From the NCBI GenBank assembly GCA_933207985.1, contig OW240917.1, forward strand, positions 125,575,829-125,639,828: a stretch of 64,000 nt of DNA, read 5' to 3'. The position numbers and the translations under genes were made by a program. The notes under the pieces are model-generated. The model saw only the letters and a program-made list of their open reading frames with translations. It was not told the origin of the DNA and made no database searches. The stretch comes from Pelobates cultripes. Lineage: Eukaryota; Chordata; Amphibia; Anura; Pelobatidae. Within the stretch, counting starts at the first letter, position 1; each line of letters opens with the position of its first letter. Positions 22,690 to 33,692 of the stretch are shown one piece after another.

Positions 22690-23802
22690 ACAGTGTATAT
22701 TTCTCATTCAACCCATCTGGGTGAACGGTTTGTAGAGTTCTAATCCAGTGCAATTCCCGTTGGAGAAGCATTTTTTCTTGCAATCACCCCCTCTCCTAGG
22801 GAAAGGAACATGGTCAATGACCATCAACTTCAAGGATGTGTGCCCCAATTCCAGAAAGTGCTTTGCTACTGGAAGGTTTATTTTGTTATCCTTTCCCTCA
22901 ACAGTAAGTCAGTCTTTCCTATATAGGCCAATCCGCAGGGACATAACAGTTTGTATATCACAAAATCACTTGTACATGTGAGTTGGTGTTGTACACGGTA
23001 GCTATTCCCACTGTGTGGATGTGAAAATGTTTTCCCTGGTATCGTGTCCACAAATGACACATCCTAGGCAATGGTAGCACCCCAAATTCTGTTGCATTTT
23101 TCACGAGAATAGCAATGAATTAGGTCCTTGTTCACTAATAGATACCTCAAATTTGTGTTCCTCTTGCTCACGGAATTCCAAAGGTATCATAGCATCATTT
23201 CTCAGGACTCTCCAATTATCATCTATGATTTGTTTAAATTCCAAGGACACTGTGGTGTATATAGTAGGAAATACCATCCTCTTGGTCTCTTTAGTTTTCT
23301 TAAGAGTCTCTGTTACATCCAAACATTTAAGCAAAGCTTTGCGAAGTACACATTCATTGTATCCATGCTGACGAAATTTGTCTCACATTCGGCCTAACTG
23401 GTCCTGTGCTTTCCTAGCATCAAAATTGTTCCTAAGAACTCTCAGGAACTGTGAATATGGTAGTGAGGCTTTTAAGGCTTTAGGGTGAAAACTATTCGCC
23501 TGGAGCAAGGTGTTGCAATCTGTGGGTGTGAAAAAAAAAAAAAAAGTATATGACAAGCCAGTTCCTTCACAGTACACCCTTACATCCAGAAAATCATTAG
23601 AGGACAGATCCATCAAAGCAGTTAATTCAATGTTGGATGTACATGAAATGATGGACTGGACCATTCCTTCAACATCAGCTATATTCCCCTTGATTATCAT
23701 GAAGATGTCATCGATATAGCGAACATACATTAGGATGTTGTCCTTGTACGGTTCCAAATTGTGTATGGGTTTAAACATGTACTTATATCCATTGGCATAC
23801 AT
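22690..23802 (-). pseudogene. Penelope-like element 2: RT and GIY-YIG fragments
   Basis: Three minus-strand frames read as one broken protein. The first (23802-23383) has the RT catalytic box in VRYIDDIFMI, then the NDFLDVRVY motif, and a run of phenylalanines from a T-run that looks like slippage. The second (23334-23101) is the connector. The third (23060-22878) has a GIY-YIG core, FVIYKLLCPCGLAYIGKT with RERI. Beyond it, about 22780-22690 reads RGGDCKKK and KPFTQMG, the usual C-terminal end of this family. Frameshifts and stops separate the parts. It is clearly a different lineage from the element at 1-3340, whose protein differs throughout. Confidence 0.8.
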
Positions 23803-23811
23803 GGGGTATAT

Positions 23812-23945
23812 AGGGAAGGGTTTGCACTATGTATGTTAGTCCTGATGAAAGTTTGTGGATAACAAACTGAAACGTTGATTTTTTATGACAAGCTTATTAA
23901 AAGCGAAGATTTATTTTACGAAGACCTGAGAGTGCTATCTGGATT
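23812..23945 (+). repeat. Penelope-like terminal repeat, inverted copy at the 5' end
   Basis: Matches 19085-19290 in opposite orientation (gcactatgtatgttagtcc, hammerhead fold, gacaagctta, aagacctgagagtgctatctgg). It lies just upstream of the minus-strand RT frame. Inverted terminal copies at the 5' end are a known arrangement in Penelope-like elements. A CA/TA microsatellite follows at about 23947-23975. Confidence 0.65.
23838..23880 (+). ncRNA. Hammerhead-ribozyme-like fold 2a
   Basis: Stem I AGTC (23838-23841) with GATT (23877-23880, one G-U pair); core CTGATGA (23842-23848); extra A (23849); stem II AGTTTG / CAAACT (23850-23855 with 23863-23868); GAAA (23869-23872); ACGT (23872-23875) as a self-complementary stem III; T at the cleavage position (23876). 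Core strands are the textbook ones except for the extra A. Confidence 0.6.
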
Positions 23946-23964
23946 ACATACACACACACACACA

Positions 23965-24160
23965 TATATATATATAATACACAAGATGCAGCGCACTTAC
24001 TTATCTACCAAATAGCAACTTCAATGTTGACAGATTTTATTAGTTTAAAAAAAACCCACCTAATCTAGGCAAAAATAATGGGGGTTTAGTTACATTATAT
24101 GATCATACATTGCATAAGCCTGCCACAAAGTCAATGTACCCCATCTGGTTATATATATAT
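23965..24160 (-). repeat. Interspersed repeat with ggggtttagttaca word (copy 1)
   Basis: Contains aataatgggggtttagttac and gatcatacattgcataagcc. Related words recur at about 25985-26070 and 60275-60330. On the minus strand it ends actaataaaatctgtc ... gcgctgcatcttgtgtat followed by TA repeats, which resembles the end of a Penelope-like terminal repeat. Class assignment is tentative. Confidence 0.45.
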
Positions 24161-24249
24161 ATATTTATTCTCTCTGTGTCCTTGCACACGCACTTGAAAT
24201 TTCAAAATGCCTGGTGCACTTTAGCCAATGCCACAAATTAACATACAAA

Positions 24250-24459
24250 TATTGAAAAGGCATGCACTCACAGTCTGTTTTTTTTCTTTTATAAGGTTCC
24301 TTTATTTTATTCCTTTAAAATGCGATCGAACTGCTGTACTGATCCTGATGAAAGCCACGGATGTTGGCTGAAACGTCGATCGCATTTTAAAGGAATGAAA
24401 TAAAGGAACCTTTTTTTTTAAAAAAAAGAAGAACTTGAGTGCAAGCCTTTTCAATATTT
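24250..24459. mobile_element. Palindromic element with a hammerhead-like fold at its centre
   Basis: Inner arms of about 35 bases (24293-24327 and 24376-24412; aaggttcctttatttt against aaataaaggaacctt) flank fold 3. Outer arms (attgaaaaggcatgcactca at 24251 against gagtgcaagccttttcaata at 24438) extend the inverted repeat to about 210 bases. No coding. It may be a non-autonomous derivative made of two inverted Penelope-like terminal repeats. Confidence 0.6.
24341..24381 (+). ncRNA. Hammerhead-ribozyme-like fold 3
   Basis: Stem I GATC (24341-24344) with GATC (24378-24381); core CTGATGA (24345-24351); extra A (24352); stem II AGCCA / TGGCT (24353-24357 with 24365-24369); GAAA (24370-24373); ACGT stem III (24373-24376); C at the cleavage position (24377). 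All core strands are present. Sequence of stems and loops differs from folds 1 and 2, so the structure is kept while the sequence has changed. Confidence 0.6.
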
Positions 24460-25468
24460 CTAATAACACATATAACAAAAAAACCTAATATACTCAAATG
24501 AAAAAAAAAACCTGAATACAAATATAAGAGAATAAATATAAATGACCTTAAAAGTGCAAATGCAATCAGGGTCATGTGAAAAATCATTAAACAAAGCAGG
24601 CGGGTTGTATAATGACATCTTGACATAAAAAACTGCATATATTTCAATTTCTCCACAATATTGTGTATCTTAAGGCTATAAAGGAACATTGTAAGAACAC
24701 AAGGAGGAAGATGTAAATAAACAAAATGACAAGCCGTTCCTCCATTGTAAAGTGGTCATGTGATTGAGATATTGGTCACATGATGGTGAAAGTGATCACT
24801 AAGAGAGCAGTCATAAAGACTAGGTTAACAAGGTAACAAATTAACTTGATATATTACTAATAACCAAATAAGAGGGAAAATATATTAAACCTTTAAGGAA
24901 ATATCAGAGATATGAGTACAACTTATCCAAAGAAGCTCATTACTATATTAAAAAAAATAAAGCATGCCTCCCTTGAAACCCCCATGTATATATTGCAAAT
25001 ATTCAATATAAATCTCATATCAAAAATGTAAGTAATTAAAAAATTTTTTATTAAATAAAATATTATAATATAAACAGTGCTAGTACACAATGTGGTTAAA
25101 ATGTGACTAAATATAAAGTGCTATTAACAGTGTAAAATCTCAAGCGTAACAAATAATTATTGTGCAACCTATATGATTCCACTTATAAAGTGACATTGAA
25201 AACATAAAGTGCAACAAAGTGCTAAAAGTGATATTAGTACCAATAGTTCACAACTGTCATACAAGGTAAAGAATTATAATGAATAAGCAAATATACAGAG
25301 CAATGAGGAGTAATAGAGCTATACAGTGTTAAATAACCCCCAGGGTCATGCAAATCATACAAAAGAATTAGGATATCAGAAATAGAAGATAATATAATAA
25401 TATTTAGCATCATATCATAAAATGTATTTCATAATAGACATTTAAGCCCTGATGTCTCACACTATCCA
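24460..25468. other. FGF2: FGF2 intron 1, no gene
   Basis: AT-rich DNA with no coding frame. Short words of the type aaagtgctattaac and aaagtgcaacaaagtgct recur loosely between 25080 and 25240, but not as a clean tandem array. Confidence 0.45.
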
Positions 25469-26343
25469 TGTCAGGGTGGCGGTCCGGTGCCTGGACCAGG
25501 ACCCAATATGCCTGATGTTCAGAGTAGGAGTCACAGTGTGGAGGTGGATTAGCAGGGCAACCACACGCCCCCTGGTGTTGAGCACCAGCGTTTGTGCAGC
25601 CACATACCAAAACCCTGATTAAGCTTATGCGGATCCCAGAAACTAGGAGCAGGTAATTAAGCAGACCTCCCAGGAGCTGAATAGGGAGGCTCTGCAGCAG
25701 GGATGTATCCAGTACTGAAGCAAGGCAAGACTAGAGATAGGCACCATACAAGAAAACAAGACCAAACTAGGAGAACAGGGCAAGACTAGAGATAGGCACC
25801 ATACATGAAAACAAGAGAAAACTAGGAGAACAAAGAACCAGAGCAGGACAGAAAGCAGAACATGTACACAAGACATGAGGAAAACAAGAACATAACATGG
25901 GCATGACTGAACAGGACTGTACATGGACTGGGATTACAAGACTAAATAAAACAAGAGGAGACATAACTAAGCACTAATTATGAAAAGTATGGGGATTTAG
26001 TTACATTAAATGATCATACATTGCACAAGCCTGCCAACAACGCCAATGTACCCCATATCTGGCAGGTCCTACACTGCCTAATGTATGCTAAAACAACCAT
26101 ACTAAACCACAATATAACACTTACCTGCAAGAAAGGGCAGAGACTTGAAACACTGCTGCAGTCCAGACTGAAACAAAAGGAAAGTGGAAAACAAATGAGT
26201 GAGGCAACATAAAACAAATGAACCCAGAAACCCAGCAACAAAGAAGACCAGAAAACCAGAAAACCAAGCAAGGACAGCAAAAAGAGTACTGGATACCAGG
26301 AGCCATTGCCAGAATGATCCGCAGCAAGGAACAGGATGTGACA
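25469..26343. mobile_element. Repeat unit bounded by TGTCA and TGACA (possible LTR or DNA transposon)
   Basis: Starts TGTCAGGGTGGCGG and ends AGGATGTGACA, so the last five bases are inverted. The right 180 bases are shared with 10380-10582. A nearly exact internal duplication, caagactagagataggcacc, occurs at about 25725 and 25782. The ggggtttagttaca repeat is nested at about 25985-26070. No coding frame. TG...CA ends would suit a solo LTR, but no target duplication was seen. Confidence 0.4.
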
Positions 26344-28039
26344 GTCCAAGTCCCAGGTCCAAAACATTCTGTTTTTGTAAAGGGACACTATAGGCGCCCA
26401 GGTCACCACATCTCAATGAAGTGGTCTGGGTGCCATGCCCCTGTCTTTTTTAACCTGCAACTGAAAACATTGCCATTTTGCGGGAATGGTAATGCAACAT
26501 ATACACAAAATTGTTGTGTTATGATATGTTATATGCTGGCTATACATCCTATGCTTCAAATAAATGTTATGCCAATGTCTTTTCAATCGAAAAGTACTCA
26601 GTAGTGAAGGGGCTAAGATTGTACGATTTTCCATAATAGTTGTCAAATTCTGGGGATCCAAAGTATTTTTATGTTCTGAGGATTGTAGAAAATAAATCCT
26701 GGAGGTAACACCATGTGATTTAAGTTGTGCTGCCAATGCTGCCCCTGTTCTATTGCTTTGGCCACAGAATTTGTATTCAAGGCGTTTTAACAAGAAGGCT
26801 GTTTTGGAGAGCTCTAAGCACCTAAAGAAACTGAAGTGATACAGTTGAGAATCAGAATCAGTAGAAGAATTTGCTTTTAGGGATGTGCATGGGCAAAAAA
26901 TTTTTTGGGGCACTTACGAAATTCGGGACTTTGCCAATTTTGGGCTTCGGCAATTCGGCACTTCGGTTCGACACTTATGAAATTTCGAACTTCGGGACTT
27001 CGGAAATTTCCTAACCCTACTCCTAACCCTACCTCTCACAGTAAAAAAAAAACACTGTGGTTTTAGAACCAGCTGCGCAGAAGTGAATTATTTTTGTTTT
27101 TTTCTTTAATAATTTTTTGTTTCAGAGACCACTGTTTGGATCCATCAGGTGTAACTCCTGAACCCATAGATATTTGCCAATGGTGTAAAAGCTTGAGGTC
27201 CTGATCTAGAGTAAAGATGAGTTTGTCTTAAGATGAGTTTGTTTCATTAACTATTAATTTGATGATCACAGCCAAAGTGAAGAACACACTCATAGAACTT
27301 CAAAATAAACAAGATAACGTAATTTGTTTTTTAGAGCTGTGCAACACATGCATTCACCATTTCAGTCCCATTACCAAACATTTCTTACTATGTCAAGGTA
27401 GTTCGACTGAAACATTGGTTATATGCAAATACACGTCTCCTTAAAATAAATTTACTCTTCTGTTTACATTGAAGCCCTACAAGCGTGAGGACTTCCAGTG
27501 TCAGTTAGGCAACTTTTGTTATACTGTACTTTTCTAAATAAACCTATGTTTCTATGAAAACTGACATTTTGTTTTTTGTGCGGCTCACATAAACGTAAAC
27601 CTTGTTTATTTGACCCGTCTTAGCCTTTGAGTTTGGCATGCGTGTGCCAAAGAGTTGTGGGTATCGATGAGTTCCTCTGCCTTTCCTCCTAGTGTGTCAA
27701 AAGATATCATAAGACAAAGTAGTGACTTTGTTTTAAGTATTTTTCCTAAACTTGAAAAAAGACGGAGTTACCTTTTGTCAAGCCTTGTCAAGCCCTCAGC
27801 CATCACAAGTGGAAAAAAGGATGTTTCTGTGGAGGATCTTGTCGGCTTCTGGCCTGCACTTTGAAGATAAATTATATTTGCACTTTTAAGGTAATTTGTA
27901 TTTATTCTATATTTTACACTATGCTATTCTATTCTCTATAACTACTACGGCGTGCTGTAGTGTGTATGGCACTTGGAGTGTCCCTTTAATAATATAGCAA
28001 GACAAATGTTGGTCCATAGTGTCATCGAAGCTGCAGAGA
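26344..28039. other. FGF2: FGF2 intron 1 with MITE ends and a degenerate Penelope-like piece
   Basis: A MITE-type end (aaagggacactataggc) starts near 26381 and another, inverted (gagtgtccctttaa), lies near 27974. They could be the two ends of one element split by later insertions. Between them, 26885-27015 is a cluster of ttcgg/cgaa words, and about 27340-27545 contains tcaaggtagttcgactgaaac with aataaatttac, reminiscent of a worn Penelope-like terminal repeat. No gene was recognised. Confidence 0.35.
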
Positions 28040-28041
28040 TA

Positions 28042-28566
28042 CAGTATCTCACAAAAGTGAGTACACCTCTCACATTTATGTAAATATTTTATTCTATCTT
28101 TTCATGTGACAGCATGTCTCCAGACCTAAACCCTATTGAGCATCTGTGAGGCATCCTCAAATGGAAGGTGGGGAACGCAAGGTCTCTAACATCCACCATC
28201 TCCGTGATGTCATCATGGAGGAGTTGAAGAGGGCTCCAGTGACAACCTGTGAAGCTCTGGTGAACTCCATGCCCATGAGGGTTAAGGCAGTGCTGGAAAA
28301 TAATGGTGGCCACACAAGATATTGACACTTTGGGCCCAATTTGGACATTTCCACTTAGGGGTCTACTTTTGTTGCCAACGGTTTAGACATTAATGGCTGT
28401 GTGTTGCGTTATTTTGAGGGGACATCAAATTTACAGTGTTATACAGGCTGTACATTTACTAGTTTACATTGTAGCAGAGTGTAATCTATTCAGTGTTGTC
28501 ACATGAAAAGATATAATAAAATATTTACAAAAATGTGATGAGTGTACTCACTTTTGTGAGATACTG
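28042..28566 (+). mobile_element. Tc1/mariner element, internally deleted
   Basis: TA is duplicated at 28040-28041 and 28567-28568. The terminal inverted repeats read cagtatctcacaaaagtgag at both ends and extend to about 28 bases. Inside, only the end of a Tc1-type transposase remains (SPDLNPIEHL, followed by a stop, near 28118). The DDE domain's first two acidic residues are in the deleted part. Confidence 0.9.
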
Positions 28567-28568
28567 TA

Positions 28569-29404
28569 CATGTTCTCCCTTATGTAAATTCCCAGATGAG
28601 ACTACTTGCATTCTTATCCTCACCCTGTGTCTAGAAAAGAGCATATCAAAGCCATTGAGGAGGAGTAGATTATGTAAGCATACATATCATTTCTTTTTGT
28701 GTTTTCACTGGTATTATTCCCAGTCAGAGGGATTGAATTAAGGGTCACATAACTCAAGCATATGATGCATTGCAGTTACAACCATAATATTGCCCTTTAA
28801 CACACTGTGAAACTTGACTCTCTTTTCAATTACCAGAAGAACATTTGGAGTTTACGAGAACTATCCATCTTATTTTATCTTTGTAAAGTCATGCATAGAA
28901 ATAAAATATTCTTTACTATTGACTTTAATGCTTCATTTTCTAATTATATTTTACTTTATCTATCATGCCATTTATAAAATAATTAATTATGTTGTTACAT
29001 GGTTTCAAATGGTTATTGTCCATTAATTGTCAACCAATTTAGTCAGTTTGATAATAATATACACTATATATTTAGGGAGGTTGGAAATTAAGCCAAATTG
29101 TAGTAAAAACAAATCAAAGGAATAGATGTAAGTCAAAATCTAATACCAATATTCTTGAGTTCAATTAACCAGGCAAATTCATTAACTAATTTAGAGACAG
29201 ATTATCCCTCCGCAGAAGCATATGGGGTGAGGAAAGGATTAGGGAAAATGTTCCTTTCGTTTTTTTCATAGGAGAACTAATCACAGATCTCGTTAGAATA
29301 GGCATGAATTCAACAGTTTTATTTTACTTGTGAGAGATACTGTAATAATGAGAGGTGCTAACACTCAAGTTTCAGTGGTCACAATTCTGTTGAAGAGGAG
29401 TTAT
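28569..29404. other. FGF2: FGF2 intron 1, no gene
   Basis: AT-rich, no coding potential or repeat recognised. Confidence 0.5.
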
Positions 29405-29478
29405 CAATACTTGGGCAGACTAGATGGGCCGAATGGTTCTTATCTGCCGTCACATTCTATGTTTCTATGTTACTTTAA
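29405..29478 (+). mobile_element. CR1/L2-like LINE 3' tip
   Basis: A short piece reading ttgggcagactagatgggcc and the terminal cgtcacattctatgtttcta. It matches the extreme 3' end of the LINE at 9388-10372 (opposite strand) and 61802-62188. Confidence 0.75.
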
Positions 29479-32400
29479 TAGAACTATTGGACTCTTCTCT
29501 GATTCACTATCTAAAAAAGAATTAGCACATGAAAAGAACTAACACCACAAACATCAACTTTATTTCCTCAATTAGTGCTAGGCTTCCTCATTCGTGAATA
29601 CTGGACCCTTGTGTTATAGGAGTTTTAGGTACATTGGCAACAGATTTACTGGAATCTTCAGAAACCTGATCAGACAAGAACTGGACATGTCGGGACTTGT
29701 CACTGCCGAGTGACCGCTTACAAGACAATGGATTTCTACAAAGTTCAGGCTATTCCTACTGCTCCATTCTGCCCAATCTCCTGGATATCTCTTTAGGAAA
29801 CCATATTTTCCCCATGACCATCCTTAGATATCTTTCTTCTGTGATCACATATTTTCTCATTTCAGAGTTTTGCCGGTAGTCTTTTTTAGCCAGACTTCAT
29901 TAGCAAAATTGTCTTGATCAAGTATAATTAACATTTATTGAAAATGATAAAATATGCTGTTATTAAACACATTAGGAGCATATGGATTGTTTGTTTGTTT
30001 TATTTTGCTCCTGGCCCAATTGTAGATGTATTCTTTATAATGTTTACTGTAAGACAGCACAATAAATCTAGGAGACAGAACGAAAAAACTAGACATTGGC
30101 TCATTACTAATAAAGCAAAAATGGAAAACAATTAAAGCGAGTATAGAGAAATCACACTCCAAGGTGCATTCATTAAACCATGTATTGTTGGGCATTCACT
30201 TGGGAATTGCTAATTGCAAGCCAAAATTTAAAAGAAAAGATAAGCGGGATATTTTATCCCACTTGACTAGTTTGGCCTAAAACTTGTAAAGTATGTAATG
30301 TGTAACATTTCAGCAGTTCTCAGTTTGGTGAACAAACCCGTTTATTTCATCATAATGTTTGTTTTTTGGGTTTTTTATAACTGAAAACCATGTATACATA
30401 TAGGCAAAAATATAAACCGTTCGCCACTGTATACTGGCATGGCAATATAAAATATATGTAAAATAATATGTTATACTGTAAACAGAAATATTAAGTGACA
30501 TAAAGCGATTAAGATTAAAACCAGAAGTTTAATATCTTTGCAGCAAACAAGGTAGGAATTTAGCGTGCATATTGTGTTGATTGCCATGAAAGGACTTTGG
30601 AATTGACCCATGCCAAAAAGGAGGTAACGTGTTTTAACAATTGTGTAGTCACCTATATACTTCAGGATCAGATGATGCAGCACATTGCTTATAACATTTT
30701 ATAAACTTCAGTTTTTCCATCTTCCTTTTGTGTCAGTCTCATTTACTTTCACGGCCGGAATAACACTTTATAAGGCTCTTTACTGTGCTTCTTAAACCTA
30801 GACTATTAGTGGTTTCCTCTGGCTGCTTACTGGGAGGTGTGGGGGCAGGATCTGCATCATGCAGTGACAAGTCTTGGAACCAAATGAATAACAATGTGAC
30901 CACAGCACGCTGCATCTGGGATACTTACTCATCTGGGCCTCCTTAACCAACACATTGCTGGTGTGACCACAAAGGCAAAACTGTTGACTAGCGGTGCAGC
31001 CCTGTGTTTGGCATGGCTCTGCATTGTTCTCTGGAATATATGCCAGAATGATAGTGGACAGGTGTACCTTTAAAAAATGTGGGTGCCAGTTTCTTTTTTT
31101 CTTTTAGTCATTTCAGGAAGGGAAATGTTTCCCACCTTGCTACATACATTTCTAATATATTTCTTTTTTTATCTGAACCATTATATGATATTTTCTTTTA
31201 TTATGTTGTACAATATCACATGAAAAAAAAAAAACACTATTCATAGTTTAATAGCAAAGATATCATGTAACTCCTACCCAAACAATGCATTTTCGAATTG
31301 GCATTTGGCATGGCTGTGATTATAGAATTTCTGTAAATAATTACCTCCATTTTAGATGTCACTTTGGGTTAGAGGTTACAGGTTAGGATCACAGCTAAGA
31401 TCAGTGTTATTTGTTTACTTGTTGCAGTTCAGTTCAATTTTTTACACATTACTATATCTATTCCAATAAGATGCATGCAAAGGGAAAATGTGTTTATGGT
31501 AACTTGACTGCCTCTTTAAGAGAAGTCACTTTCCACAAATATTTAAAATCATGTGGGAATCTCAAATGATAAGGCTTGTAGATAACAAAGATAATGGTAT
31601 ACCAGAGGACATCGGAAAGCAGCCATTTGTATGACTTTTATGTAATTTACGTTTATGTGTACACGTACATGAATTTGTCTACTTCCTTTTTGCCATGTTT
31701 ATGTTTTTTTATTTTTAGCTGACTAATAGTTGACATGTATATGAACAATCAGGCAGAGCAGATGTGGTTTTGAACAGATACAAAGGGTAACAAACAAGTT
31801 GGCTTACAGAAAGAAATGGCCACAAAGCACCAATCTAACCTATCTAGCTAGAAGATTGGCAGACAGGCAAGATATCAAACAATTCCCCTTGGTCTCCTGA
31901 ACCTAATGGTGCCTCTTTTATGGTTCTGTGAGCTCTGATTGGTCCAGTATTAAACAGATCAACCCCTACACAATCAGAACACTGTATTTGTGCTCTGCCC
32001 CCATTTTTCTCCAATTTTTAAATATCCAAATGTGTATAATTATTTTTTCCAGTGTATGATCTGAAGTTGGATTGTGGAAGGAGTGGATTTTGTTCAAAAT
32101 ATTTATTTATAGAACATGGAGCATTTGCCTGGAAGAGACTTCCAAGAAGGCTTACGATGTGCTGAAGAAGAAATAAGAAAAATAAGCATAACATATTAAA
32201 ATGACCACATTAATTAATTATCATATATTATGAGAATCTATATTTAAAAATTGTATGCGTTTTAATTTTTTGTCACAGACCACGTCATTGTGTCATTTTG
32301 TCAAAATTAGTAAATATGCATGGAAATCTTGGGCAGGCAAGTGTCAATAGTACCACAGATACACACTTGTGAAGTTCCAAAAGAGCAGGTAGAATTTCAG

Positions 32401-32825
32401 TACTAACTTCCCTTTTAAGAAATGTTCTGCATTTAACACTTGTTCTTTGTCCTATTGCAGACTTTCCGCCTCGAGGTTAAACTAAATCATAACAGCTAAT
32501 TATTAGAGATGTGCATTCAAAGAATTGTTGTTTCAGTTTGTTCATTTGATGCAAACATTTTCTGCTTTGGCTTGTCAGAAATTAATTCACATATCTATTT
32601 AGTTAGTCTGAAATTCTGTAAAAAGCTTTCATTCAACTATTAATCCCTGTGGAAATGAATAATTCCTGTTTGTAAAACAGGGATAATGCAAACTTAAAAG
32701 CAAAATATATTACTTTTATATAAAGGCCATGCAATGTATGCATAAGCAATGTAATGCACTTACAGCCAGAGAAAATAAGACTTATTTGAATATTTGCATA
32801 ATAAAAATCTGAAAATAAATAAATG
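29479..32825. other. FGF2: FGF2 intron 1, no gene
   Basis: Over 3 kb with no coding frame, no clear inverted or tandem repeat, and no recognised element. It is the longest stretch of unique-looking DNA in intron 1 and the most likely place for conserved intronic regulatory sequence, but nothing specific is visible. Confidence 0.5.
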
Positions 32826-32829
32826 GAAG

Positions 32830-32880
<51 letters not shown>
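32826..32880. repeat. (AT)n(GT)n microsatellite
   Basis: An AT dinucleotide run passes into a GT run of about 9 units. Confidence 0.95.
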
Positions 32881-32881
<1 letters not shown>

Positions 32882-33104
32882 TCCATCATGGAACATAATG
32901 GAGGAATTATGTTGTGAGCTGAGGGAAAGATGGTAAAGTGATACATAAATACACACTCAAGTCGTATTGTCCTTAATCTTGAGAGTAGAGACAGAGAGAG
33001 TCTAAGGAAAAAGGAAAAATTGGACTCTACGCATGTTCCTGCTTTGGAAATATAAGAGGGATGTAGGGGAACAAAATATGTGAACTGACTGACAATGAAG
33101 TTAG

Positions 33105-33692
33105 TTAAAGGGACACTATAGTCACCAGAACAACTACAGCTTATTGAATTTGTTCTGGTGAGTAGAATCATTACCGTCAGGCTTTTTGCTGTAAGCCCTG
33201 TCTTTTCAGAGAAAATGCAGTTTTTACATTACAGCCTAGTGATTACTTCACTGGCCACTCCTCAGATAGCTGTTAGAGATCCTTCCTGGGTCATGGCTGC
33301 CTAAAATGCATCCAATAATTCAGTGTCTCCTCCCTCTGCATGCAGACACTGAACTTTCCTCATAGAGATTCATTGATTTAATTCATCTCTATGAGGGGAT
33401 GCTGATAGGCCAGGGCTGTGTTTGAACTGTGCTGGCTCTGCCCCTGGTCTGCCTCCTTGTCAGTCTCAGCCAATCCTATGGGGAAGCACTGTGCTTGGAT
33501 CTGATGATATCACCAGACGGCTTGCTATTCTGAGGCAAAACAGCATGCAGAGCTACAGCTTCAGACTTGAATACAGTAATATTTTGCAATATTTAGGGAG
33601 TCATGAGGGGCCCAGGGGGGCTAGATGGTGGTTTTAACACTATAGGGTCAGGAATATATGTTTGTGTTCCTGACCCTATAGTGTTCCTTTAG
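33105..33692. mobile_element. TTAA-type MITE, family A (best copy)
   Basis: Left end TTAAAGGGACACTATAG (TTAA at 33105); right end ctatagtgttccttta, where the matching TTAA has become TTTA. Length about 588 bases. Family words are shared with 15333-15762 and, inverted, with 60824-61378. No coding frame: the open frame in the middle is a chance one. The termini match the T2/Kolobok-like TTAAAGG pattern reported for frog MITEs. Confidence 0.75.

Noticed and set aside
27340..27545. A fifth hammerhead-like motif around tcaaggtagttcgactgaaac
   Set aside because: The CTGANGA strand is not present and stem I could not be formed.
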